Assembly: GCA_003439945.1 (NCBI GenBank)
Contig: QVRM01002189.1
Span: forward strand, 1,936,501-2,000,500
Length of the DNA: 64,000 nt
DNA from: Dermanyssus gallinae
Taxonomy: Eukaryota; Arthropoda; Arachnida; Mesostigmata; Dermanyssidae
Reading direction: 5' to 3'
Position 1 is the first letter of the stretch; each line of letters opens with the position of its first letter. This document shows positions 36,068 to 46,361 of the stretch, in pieces. The notes below the pieces were generated by a model. It did no database searches. It was not told the origin of the DNA and worked only from the letters and a program-made list of their open reading frames with translations. A program made the position numbers and the translations under genes.

Positions 36068-36548
36068 ATGAGAGAGGACGAACGCCCCCCCCCCCTTCCG
36101 CCCCCGCTCCGCGTCCCACGTCCATTTGACGTCGTATTATCTCTAGCTTTTCTTTTGTGTCACGCGGTACGAGGCGACGAATCGCATCGCCATGCCCACA
36201 GCATTAACAGTAGACGCACCAAGCGTCGTCGGTTGTTGTCGGTTAACGTACAACAAACACCCCGACAGAGTCTCTCTTTCAACGAGGACCCCAATTCAAT
36301 TATGGCGGCAACGAAAACCGTCACAATAACAGTTATCCCAGTGAAAACAACGATACGAACTTTGCACGACGCCATCAGCGGCGGTGGTAGGAACGGTGGT
36401 TTCAGCGGCAGGTAAGAGAGGCAGCAGTCACGTAGACGACAGTTATCGCAAACGCCACGCAATAACTCCCTTGTTAACGCCACGACTATGAACTCCCTAA
36501 CGGCTGCAAGTTAGTCAGGTTTCTACTAGGTGCGTTTTGCCCACACAA

Positions 36549-36580
<32 letters not shown>

Positions 36581-37022
36581 GCATACCCATTGTTGCGTTC
36601 GTGGCCCCCAAGAGAGCTGATACGGTTCCTGTGCTGTATTATCGACAAAACCGGCCTACTTTTACACTATAATACCTCGAGATTGCGGAGACCTTGCCGA
36701 TGAATTCAATACCTAGTTTTTTAAAGGTAATGTGTATTACGCAACGTGTTTATTTGTTTTCTCCTCTTTCCATTTCTTTTTTTTTAGATCAATTCGTACC
36801 TTTAACCTTTACGCCAGACATCAAGCTTTGCACACAGTAGAGCATTCACGGCAACATGTTGTGGTATTCCACGTTGTATATATATATATATATATATATA
36901 TACAACTTACTTATTTATCATACTTACACTTATTTATTTCTAAGCCTCAAAGCCCTTCAAGACAGGTTTGCGCAATTGCGCAAAACAAGAGCTATTTAAC
37001 CGTAAACGTGTCATTTTCGTAG
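36068..37022 (+). CDS. candidate two-exon gene for a small secreted protein
   Basis: Not recognised. Exon 1 would start at ATG 36,068 and end at the strong donor CAG|GTAAGAG (36,411/36,412). It has a hydrophobic stretch V-V-L-S-L-A-F-L-L-C-H-A-V (about residues 22-34) that could be a signal peptide after a Pro-rich start, and basic runs such as S-R-R-T-K-R-R-R that resemble prohormone cleavage sites. The nearest strong acceptor is a polypyrimidine tract ending at 36,787. Splicing there keeps the frame (AG|A = Arg) to a stop at 37,020-37,022 and gives 192 codons, with AATAAA at 37,104-37,109. The weakness is that exon 2 reads through a TA microsatellite (Y-I-Y-I run), which is unusual for a real protein. 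Exon 1 is also phase-compatible with the exon at 43,912, so it might be an alternative first exon of that gene. Confidence 0.25.
36561..36580. repeat. (CA)n-(TA)n microsatellite
   Basis: CA dinucleotides pass directly into a short TA tract. Confidence 0.85.
36879..36901. repeat. (TA)n microsatellite
   Basis: A pure TA tract of 23 bp. Confidence 0.9.
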
Positions 37023-37055
37023 AATGGGCTCAAATATAGTACCTATATATAATTG

Positions 37056-37058
<3 letters not shown>

Positions 37059-37097
<39 letters not shown>
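37059..37097. repeat. (TA)n microsatellite flanked by AATTGTAAATA duplications
   Basis: A 39-bp TA tract. The sequence ATAATTGTAAATA occurs on both sides of it, suggesting segmental duplication around the tract. Confidence 0.9.
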
Positions 37098-37100
<3 letters not shown>

Positions 37101-37487
37101 GTAAATAAATATATATAGCACAAGTTTGGCCAAACAACGGTACCATAGATACCCTTGTTTTATACATGTGAATCTCCTTCGGCGCTAACGACAGCTGGTG
37201 TGCCGCTGGTAGAAATGGATGCGCCTTCTTTGGCCGGTGCTCACTTGGCGGACTCATACTCCATGGGGCTCCCACCATCATCGTGGCTATCAATTGTTGC
37301 TTGGATATGAGGACTTGGTTTCTGTGCTCTAAACCACTGACTGACAAAGAAGAGAGCCGGTTAGTTATTTTGCGTCATGTTAGAGTCTGAAATGGCATCT
37401 AATACCCACAGCTGAAAGATGACATAAATATTAAAAAACGTTCGAGTTCTGTTGATATGACACAAGCCAACGACGATATATATATAT

Positions 37488-37511
37488 ATGACTTGCGAAT
37501 AGCGAATCATC

Positions 37512-37589
<78 letters not shown>

Positions 37590-37623
37590 TATAAATATGA
37601 CTTGCGAATAGCGAATCATCTTC
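37488..37623. repeat. 27-bp direct repeat flanking a (TA)n tract
   Basis: The 27-bp sequence beginning ATGACTTGCGAATAGCGAAT occurs at 37,488-37,514 and again, identical, at 37,597-37,623. Between them lie 72 bp of TA (37,515-37,586) and a short AT-rich spacer. A further short TA tract precedes the first copy. Confidence 0.95.
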
Positions 37624-38867
37624 TTTGATAGATACTAATATTGCAGTATGTATCGTCGATATGACTGGCCAAAATTATCACTAAAACTTGTAGAATAAAC
37701 TCTCAAGGTCAAGGTCAACACGTAAGGGTCATATGGTAGCAAATATAAATCCTATCGGTCTATAGTGACTTGAGAAATGGCGGACTTAGCGTGAACCCTG
37801 TGGAGAAAAAACGTTGTTGAAAGTGATGGTGCCTGGAACCTTATGCGTGAGCGCCAACTTTTTCTATTACTGCCTACCGAAGATTGACTACTGTTGCGCC
37901 AGGGCCGCCATCCAAGGATCTGCGTAGCGCCGACATCGCGATTTGCTCTTGAAGCGAAACGTTGACTAAGCGCATATGCACGAATTTGGTCGTCAGTTTG
38001 TGTACTATCATCGGTGTTCATATTGTTGTCGTTATCGTCGGGCGATTAGCCAACAATAATCGACCGTCAGCGAGGTATGACCATCAGTGATGCCGTGATG
38101 CCGTGCGAGACCACGATTCTCGTGTGGTCACGTTCCCGAACGTGAAGCCTCATGACGAGGTAATCCCTAGACATGCACAAATACGTTCACATACACACAA
38201 GGGCGAGAAGGCGCTTAGTCATGCGTGAATGCAGAACATGAATCAACCACTGTTCGGAGATCAGAGGATGTTGATGCCAATTACGAGGTGGTGATGTTGC
38301 GATAATAATGACGATAATGATGACGACGATAAAGATGATAACTTTCCAGTTGGCATGAAGCAGCGGATATTGACGATGTGATAATAGTTTAAATACGAAA
38401 AACACTCTATGTACCTATCCACGTTGCATTGATGCTATATATATATACGTCTGTAAATATAATTTTGGGGTGATGAATGGTAATAAATATATTAAATAAG
38501 CGTTACTACAACAATTCTGGTAGCGATGAATAAAACAACAACAACGGGGAAAGTCTGAAGTGCTTAGCATTGTTATTAGTATGCCAGCCAAACGGTGGCG
38601 AGAAGGAAATTTCAAGACGAATTACCTGGTAAAGGTAACTGAGATATATAAATATGAGATGCACCATACAAAATGGCCAATAAATTATGTATCGTAAAAT
38701 GGTAACAGCTTACACGTGTCTCATCGTTTTCTTATGCAAATATCTAGTAAATTGCCAGTAATTATGCACCTCACTTTTTCAACTCTAGAAGTAAACTGTT
38801 TTTAGACTAATTCCTACATACGTAGGTTAACTAGTGATGACTGCAGGCTACGACCCTGAGATACCCT

Positions 38868-38870
<3 letters not shown>

Positions 38871-38905
<35 letters not shown>
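38871..38905. repeat. (TA)n microsatellite
   Basis: A TA tract of 35 bp followed by ATATACATAC units. Confidence 0.93.
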
Positions 38906-38911
<6 letters not shown>

Positions 38912-39328
38912 TATACATACATACAGTACACAGTGTGAAAAACCTTAGTTAAACGGCACATCGGCGGATAGCGTTTTGAAGGGTCTTGCAAATTCCAAAT
39001 GACTTTAAAATGCCAGGTGAGCTCGACAGGTTGATAACTTGCATATAAAGGCATTACAAGGGGCTTCGAGGACGCTATGGTTAAGTCTGTTCGCGTTGGT
39101 CAATTGTAAGCCTTAGCGAATAAATCTTGACGCGCGCCCTGGTGGGCGTTGGTCTCCCTCAGGCCTTAGCTCCATGACTAGCTATAAGACTTATAGTATA
39201 ATCTTTAAATCCCAGCCCACTATTCTCTATTTCTTGCGCTCATGCTTTCTCTCTCTTTCTCTTCCCCTGTTACCGCAAGCTCTTAACATCCGTGGGTTTA
39301 ATACTTGCCTCGTAAGCCCTTTATTTGA

Positions 39329-39331
<3 letters not shown>

Positions 39332-39411
<80 letters not shown>
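39332..39411. repeat. long pure (TA)n microsatellite
   Basis: 80 bp of uninterrupted TA dinucleotide. Confidence 0.97.
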
Positions 39412-39414
<3 letters not shown>

Positions 39415-40947
39415 ATAAATAACTGCAATTAGTCTTAGCTCACTGTATTAATCGTCAAAGAATTTTGAAAGTTTACTTTGGAAGTTGTAGCCGCTTATCT
39501 GGCTATCTGAGCTATCTGGGGTGGCAGAAAATCTCCTTTTCAAAATTTGCCATAAGGACAGCTGTGTTGTTGTTGCCTTTATTACAATGTTATTCGTGTT
39601 GCTTAGATGAGTTAGGTAGTTGAGTGGCTTGTAATTGAGTTCAATGCGGACTCAAAAGCTAAAGACTGGCGGCGCCAATCACGACGTTAGACGACAAACA
39701 TTTCAGTAAGACAAAAAAACTGAGTAATCGCGGTCGCCCATAGAGGCGTAAAACATCAAAAAGTAAAATAATGTTTACATCTACAGAATTTACGTGAAAG
39801 CCTGACAACCGACGACCCAATTTCGGACGGTAGAGTATTTCCCTTAGTTAGAGGACTGTCGTGTTTATAACAGATGATAGAAAGCAATGCTATCACGTAG
39901 TACATTTACATTACGTTAGAATGACGCAATCCTCCGACTATAACGTCACATTTAGTAGATAAAGAGAAATACGGTGTACAATAATGCTTACCCGCTGGAT
40001 GCGCGTACTTACGGCACAGCCTCTTCTTTAGGCGTAAGGCCCAAGAACAATACATTTGTAATTAATAGTATTATAATTGTTCTTATTATAGATGTTTAGC
40101 TAATCCCGAAACTCAACCATACGCCGTTTAGTACTGAAACGAGCCGTCCAGCACCTGATCTGTGGGGCAAGAAGTTAATGTGGAACGATGCAGATCACTC
40201 GCTTACGCCATGCGATTTAGTCAAGCGCTTCAAACGGCTCACAAACTCGCACTTCGCGTAGCCAACAACATATGGGCAGTTAACCAGTCTACTTTTTACT
40301 ACTTCGACCACCACAACTAATAAAGCTCATAGCGAAGTTAAACGAAAGTAAATTGAAAAAATCTGTTTCTGACTGCTTGCAATGGACGGCTGTACTGGCC
40401 CCATATCAGTCGATAATAATATTAATAATATTACCTATAACAACAGTAGCACATTGGGAATGCTTTTTGTTTAGTATGCCAGTTTTATCTTGACGTCGCC
40501 GAAGCTATTGACTTCACCAGGAGTAGTAATATCGTGCCCATCGTGCCCCAGAACCAGTCGTCGTTGTTGTTGTTGCTGTTAGCTTCTCACGAAGCGGTCA
40601 GTATTCGTTACGGATCTCTGCGTCAAATTCACTTCGCTTTGCGCCGTTCTGCGAATTTGCCTCTGTGTTTTCGTAATACTGCGTGTATTGTACTGGTGTC
40701 ACTACAACAAGCACAACTCTTACCTTCAGTAACCAACTTCCTTGCCACATCATGAACGTGTCCACTCAGAAAAGTGCAAACGTAAGAGGCTGCGACTAGT
40801 GGTTACTGTTGCTGTTTGATGTGAGATTAGTGAGAATACACGAGTGATGGCAGTTGAAATGCTACTACCGTTACCGCCTGGTGTTTGAGTAGTTGGTCCA
40901 GCAAACGATGACAAATATGAAAATGATAATGTCGATGCTCAAGTACT

Positions 40948-41494
40948 ATGGATGCTGACAACAACAGTGCAAGAAAGTCGCATGCTCCAGGAGCACCGGG
41001 TGATGATGTTGAAAGACCTAGTCGACGCGCTTACCGCGTCGTCAAGCCGCTGTACCTAAGATTCCGCCGAGGCAGTGGGACTGCCAATGACGTCGGTGCC
41101 GGTGGCCAAAATTACGATACTAGCCCGCCAAAGTGGACCAAACCATCGGCCAAGCTATCCAGACTACAAGTTCGCCAGATCAAGCTATGTTACAGGCTGC
41201 GTCAGACAGTTGGTCACTTGGCAGGCTGTTGTTCTGGCCTGTGCAGGGGGATCTGTAGCAAAATTCGGGCGTGTTTTCTTGCATGCTGTCCATGTTGTAA
41301 GTTGTTCCTAAAGTCAGCTCACAGATGGGCTCTCTCTCTCTCTCTCTCTCTCTCGAAGACACAGTACAAGCCTGCCGTACAGGCCTTGCTTTGATCAAAT
41401 AGAAATAATGCCGTTAGTTCCATGATACAAGAATGACATGTCGTCAAATAGCTCACACAAGTGCATACACAACGGCCTACTGCATTTTCCCTTA

Positions 41495-41525
<31 letters not shown>

Positions 41526-44212
41526 GTATTTGGCACAATTCTCGCTTGCTTCTAACCGTTGCAGACCGGCCGCGCAATCTTCAAGAAGCGTATCGAGGCG
41601 AAGCTTCGTTTAGTTCAGATATATCTCCTGGCATTTTACGCACACTTGCGAGGTATGTAACTAACTAGTTTTCTGTTGTTACTTGCATGTTAGATTCTGG
41701 TCACTCAGTGCGTGGGCACCCTTCGAACGATGGCAAGACATGTAACTTAAGTGGAAGGCTCATACCATAAATGTCGCTAGTTTAATTAACAGTTGCAGTA
41801 AAAGACGGAAAGCGCTAGTACGCCGAGGCGCCGGGGGCTCAGTAAGTTCGCCGAAGTAATTAAATTACGCATAGAGCGTTGCGTGTGGCACCCCAACCTA
41901 CAAGTCTCTTCCTAGACATGTTTACACGAGCGGTGTATTCGTTTGCATATAGGCGTACACCGAGGGCAAATCGATCGTTGGAGTGGATTGACTCATATTG
42001 CTATCGTATTAAAGCTTATGCTATTCAAGTCCTCATCCTACTCCCGTGAACACCCGGAGATGAGAGACTTTTCCTAAAGACACCGTCGTTTGTACTGACA
42101 GCTGACAGACTTCAAGAAAAACTCGGTTGCCAAGCAAAGTTAAAGTCGCGTGGTTTTAAGGGCTAGGCGGCTTGAGCCTATCTGCGCTCTTTAAGAGAAA
42201 TTTGCGTTCCCTGGTTATTTAGTTGCTTTTGGCCGTCTGCGTCAACACTTCATCGACGCATCTGCAACGAAACTTTGATTATATCTGGGGTTCAACCAGT
42301 ATCGTGTAAATACGACGAATACGAGTCTCTGCTGGCCTAACAGACAGATGCTCCATTCCATCGTATGGAGTCAAAGTGCTACTGATATGTTGAAAATATG
42401 AAGAGCTTTGGACCCGATCTCGTACGGAATGAACATATAAATGCGGCGGTCCTTCTTTCGCCCCTTTTGGGCGGCACTCTTTATCAGGTGCTTATAAACT
42501 GGTACATTGCGGCAACCTGGTCGGAATGCTTGCTCGCGGTCATCCCTAAGGGCAAAGACGACCTTCTACCTTGAATCACGAGGAATCATCTCGTAACAAG
42601 AGCATGGATTTTACATGAGACGTTCGACGATGACCGCATGCCAGAAGCGTTTAGACGACTTATTGGCCACCGTCAAGCACCGAGTTTTTTACGCTGTAAT
42701 TGTAGACTACAAGTCACTGGAGACTGCTCCCAAGAAGGTTATCATGGAGAAGCTAGCCTCTGCGAGCGTGAGCTGACAAGTTTTGCGAATACTGGTAGCT
42801 CTCCTAAAAGCAAACTCGGTTATTTTAGATGACGACATCTAGGCCTTTTCTGCGAACCATCGTTTATACCCAGGGCGATAAGCTCACCCCGTTTCTATTC
42901 CCGTTTCACTTATTGATCTACCGGACCTTTTCAATGACCACTACTTCTGCGTTCGCATAACTATTTTTATGCTCCTGTAGAGTTTGTCTCGTAGTTTACT
43001 TTTATGGGTGTTAAGGTAGCCAAACCGCACATCCTTCTCGGCCCATGTATCTTAGGGAGTTTATAGCAGCATTATCGTAATTATCCTCGTCCAGGCCCAC
43101 AGAACCGATCAGTAAAGATAGTCCTAATGCTCCTTAACCTGAAAGTTGTGCTCAGTGACATGATATGCCAGATGGTATCACGCTAATTTGGACAAAACAA
43201 TCCGCTCAGCTCTCGATACGGCGAGGAAGTGTTCCTCAATCTGAAGGTCGCCTGCCTCGATGGTACCCAAAAGGCAGTGCTTTTTAAGAGTTTTGGGCCT
43301 CCCTAGAAACACACAAAAAAAGGCAAACTTATATTACCTTGGAGACGCTGGCGTTCATGGAGGATCCGGTAAACCGCTTTCAACTCCTGTCTATGGAGTC
43401 ACTGCGAGAGTTCCTTAGAGGTTTTAAACAGGAGATAAGAAGTGAAAAACACCGGCTTTGTTGGACAATGCATGAATGAAACCGCTCTTTAAGCGGCGCC
43501 ACGGTCTCACCCGCTTCTTCTTTCGCCGGTTCCACCACAAACTGTGCTATTTTTTGCTGCCTCATTGGCACTAAAAATTGTCATGAAACATGTCGGTCAG
43601 TAGGTATTCTTTGGATGTTCAGGCAGTGACACTCTCAGGGCATGCATATAAAGCATGTCCTTTATATATTTAAAATTAACGAAAACGAATACTATTTTCG
43701 AGACTTTATAGTAAACTTGTGTAATGTCACGTAATTGTGAAAATATTTAAAACAACTGATGTAATAATAAATGGTAAATAATAAATAAATGTCGCCGCCA
43801 TGTATTAAGCCTGTACTGGTCATCGCAAGTAGTAGCAGTATCCGTAGAAGCATAAATCAATTTAAATTAATCTTAAAATATGTTTGCTTTTTTGTGTGAT
43901 TCTTGCGGCAGGTCCGGCAATCGGCAAGCTCCCGTATTAGCGGTCAACGCCCACTCTTCCAAGGAAGGTAGCAAGGGTGCCTCAAACTTTCCATCCATTG
44001 ATAATTTTTTCTTCTCTTTTGACGCCATTGAAGATCGACGCATTGATGGTCAGTGCCACCTTGGCCGCCGATGCAAGCTGTGTGCTAGTATACACCAAGA
44101 AATTGTCGACTCCACTACTCCGTACAATATCCCGGAGAGTTACTACATAATGTTAGAACAGAAATCGAGCGAAGGGGAAGCCCTCGTATCGGCAAACGTG
44201 TCTGCTAGCTGA
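40948..44212 (+). CDS. uncharacterised three-exon gene, 245 codons, cysteine-clustered
   Basis: Not recognised. Proposed exons are 40,948-41,296, 41,565-41,652 and 43,912-44,212. The ATG at 40,948 has a strong context (A at -3, G at +4) and an in-frame TAA 21 nt upstream. Donors are GTAAGT and GAG|GTATGT. Acceptors are TTCTAACCGTTGCAG, with a good branch-site match, and a pyrimidine-rich tract ending GCGGCAG. Phases fit exactly: exon 1 ends after one base of a codon, the 88-nt exon 2 shifts this to two bases, and exon 3 then stays open for 99 codons. Skipping exon 2 would hit an early stop. The product is basic at first. It has a cysteine cluster at residues 81-116 (nine Cys, including C94-C95 and C113-C114) that could be lipid-anchored or bind metal, and three more Cys at 194-203. 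There is no signal peptide. Intron 2 holds a LINE fragment. A CT repeat lies just after exon 1's donor. Confidence 0.5.
41331..41354. repeat. (CT)n microsatellite
   Basis: CT dinucleotide run in intron 1 of the three-exon gene, 35 nt after the donor. Confidence 0.9.
41494..41523. repeat. (TA)n microsatellite
   Basis: A TA tract of 30 bp in intron 1, about 40 nt upstream of the exon 2 acceptor. Confidence 0.93.
42400..42990 (+). pseudogene. LINE reverse transcriptase fragment inside intron 2
   Basis: Plus-strand fragments in two frames give RT landmarks in order. K-S-F-G-P-D-L-V-R-N-E at 42,400 is the fingers motif. It is followed by A-A-T-W-S-E-C-L-L-A-V-I-P-K-G-K (the P..W..A.I.PI.K block) and S-R-G-I-I-S near 42,575. 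V-D-Y-K-S-L-E-T-A-P-K-K near 42,705 is the first catalytic region. V-S-L-I-D-L-P-D-L-F lies near 42,910. The catalytic Asp pair could not be found, and stops and one frame change are present. It lies in the same orientation as the host gene, is truncated at both ends and has no visible target duplication. Confidence 0.6.
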
Positions 44213-44259
44213 CGACTAACAAGTCACCATAGAACGGTTGCCCTTCTCAATACAAGTAC

Positions 44260-44265
44260 AATAAA
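44260..44265 (+). terminator. poly(A) signal AATAAA of the three-exon gene
   Basis: AATAAA 48 nt after the stop codon at 44,210-44,212. Its position and consensus form support exon 3 as the terminal exon. Confidence 0.55.
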
Positions 44266-44371
44266 GATATCTACATATATCAGTTGTCTCGCGCTAGTAT
44301 CTACTGTACGCAGGTCAACTGGTAAATCACTAGTACTGCCTCGATAGCCGACGATGGCGACGATTTGTCGT

Positions 44372-44398
44372 CGTTGTTGTTGTTGTTGTTGTTGTTGT
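44372..44398. repeat. (GTT)n microsatellite
   Basis: About nine GTT units following GTCGTC, downstream of the three-exon gene. It is one of a series of GTT/AAC tracts between 44 and 57 kb. Confidence 0.93.
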
Positions 44399-44399
44399 G

Positions 44400-45610
44400 G
44401 TGTTCCTGCTGTTTTCTGTGCACGAGCAGGATAATCAAATCAAAATGTAATCTATAAGGTGTCGAATGTGGTGTCAGCAAGTCGAAGGCTCTATGTTCGA
44501 TAAATGCTTCGTTATTATTCATTATTCGCTTACAGTTTTCAGGTTGGCCGCCGCAAGGTTTTTTTCTTAGATTGGATTCGATTCAACTGTTTACACTCTA
44601 TCAGTGTCGCTTGCCTTCGTTGCTTCTTGCCTTTTGTTTTGACTTCGACTTGGCTATTCGATCGTTTGCGCGATACGATGTACGTCTGCCTGTACGTATG
44701 TACGTCTGTCTATCTGTCTGTACGTATGTATGTATGTTTAGTGTGTGTTGGTTTGTATGTCTAAGTTAGTTTTTCTACTGCTGGATATCGACGAGAAGAA
44801 GAAGAAGAAGAAGAAACTCGCTGGCTGGGTTAGCTCGGTTGGCTCGATTGGTCTCGTCTCCTCGGTACGTCGAGAGCAAGACGACCGAGAGCCCTCATTG
44901 CTGCTACTGGTGCTGCTGCTGCTGCTGCCGCCGCTTCCGCAGCTGTCCACCAAAACGGACATCTTCTAGACCGTTGCGCACGGGTACGGGACTTGGTGGA
45001 CGTTCGTGTCCGACAGCCGGGTCCGACAGCGGGGGCGTCGAGTTGGGCAGCCGAGGAGCAGCCGCCCCTTCTTAGCGGCCGCTTCGAACGGTGAGCGATC
45101 GGTTGGAATGATGAATTCCTATCTAAACCCCTAGCGGCAACGGCAGGCAGCAGAGGCATTACTTGTAGTAGTAGTAGAAGTCGTAGTAGTAGTATTTGTA
45201 TTAGTCGTAGTAGAAGTAGAAGAAGTATCAGCATCAGCCGTAACAGCGGTTACGGCCGCCGCCGCAACGCCACCCGTTGGTCGTCGTTGTGGGTCCTCCC
45301 ACGAGCCTACGCAGCTCCTCAGGGGTTCCAGCTTCTAGCGAAAACAACTGCGGCAACAACAGCAACAACAACAAAAAATACAGCTAGCTAGTGAGTAGCT
45401 GACAAAGATCGACGAAAATAATGAAATATTGCGCTCCCACAGTCTACTTGTACAGAAACCGTACGCCAGCCGCACACTCCGAGAGCACCTCCGCTTCTGG
45501 GATACTGTGTCCTCATAAGTGGGCTAAATTCCTTCATATAAAAGGAAAAAGAGAGAGAGAGCTGACACTAGTAGGTTGGCTGCCGCCAGACGCTTGGGAT
45601 AAGGTAGGAA
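44400..45610. other. no supported gene; triplet-rich sequence
   Basis: GAA, CTG/GCC and TAG triplet runs give long open frames on both strands (44,738-45,234). They are explained by low complexity, not by coding. A frame from about 44,840 to 45,090 ends near a donor-like GTGAGC, but it has no start codon and no credible acceptor. Confidence 0.35.
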
Positions 45611-45621
45611 AAAGACAGTGC

Positions 45622-45694
<73 letters not shown>
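45622..45694. repeat. (TA)n microsatellite
   Basis: 73 bp of TA dinucleotide with one AAA interruption near the start. Confidence 0.95.
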
Positions 45695-45699
<5 letters not shown>

Positions 45700-45739
45700 C
45701 ATAACGTGCGTACGTCTCCCGCATGCCATACTAATATGC

Positions 45740-46104
45740 ATGACAATGACGCCAACTCTTAAAATGCACCGTGTTCGCGAATACTGTGCGGCACTTGTCG
45801 AGGTTCCGTATCCCGCTGGTTGTGCTCGCAGCCGCACGAAGAGAACCCGGGCTTTTATCGGATCGGTAGCGTTGAAAATGCGAACATCAACGAATACCAT
45901 ACCCAGGCGACAAAGCTGTACACCGTTATCCCGCGCGCAACTCCCAATCCATCTGCCCTGGAGGCCACCTTCGATATTGTTTAGACATCCTTGCAGCAAT
46001 TGTAGACTGGCAAGCCTAACGCTGTCCGAGTTGAAGCACGGAGGGTGTGTTCTTGCGCATAAGCAAGACTCCACGGTAGCCTCGTACAAGTACGTAATCA
46101 ACAA
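45740..46104 (-). pseudogene. open minus-strand frame, possible retrotransposon scrap
   Basis: The minus frame is open from 46,104 down into the TA tract. It contains V-F-V-D-V-R-I-F-N-A near 45,880, which resembles a D-V-R-V-F-N-P motif that I associate with C-terminal parts of repeated elements in marine invertebrates and arthropods. Surrounding residues do not align convincingly, and the opposite strand is also open over 122 codons. It is more likely transposon-derived than a host gene, but this is weak. Confidence 0.2.
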
Positions 46105-46361
46105 CTAAATCGTTTTGAGGGCTCTGGCAAACGAAGCGGGGACCTTAAGCATTTGAACACACCCTTGCGGTATTTCGCTCTTTGGACCTTACTGTTCCTT
46201 TTGATTGGGAGAAATTAATTTCCATGATTTATTTTAGATTTTGTTCATAATCAAATTGAGGTAAACATTCATTGCGCACAAATGTGGAGTAACACAATTG
46301 TCGCAAATTGGCACTTGTTGCTTGCTCTAGAAAAGGGCGCGACTGTACATATATATATATA

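Larger units (their letters stand above)
37700..40940. other. no gene recognised
   Basis: AT-rich, with two TA microsatellites. Frames at 37,752-38,021 and 40,534-40,755 have no motif or splice support. The right end is presumably the promoter or 5' leader of the gene at 40.9 kb. Confidence 0.4.

Noticed and set aside
44738..45234. Overlapping frames of 74-134 codons on both strands
   Set aside because: GAA, GCC/CTG and TAG triplet runs keep all frames open. No start or acceptor supports a gene.
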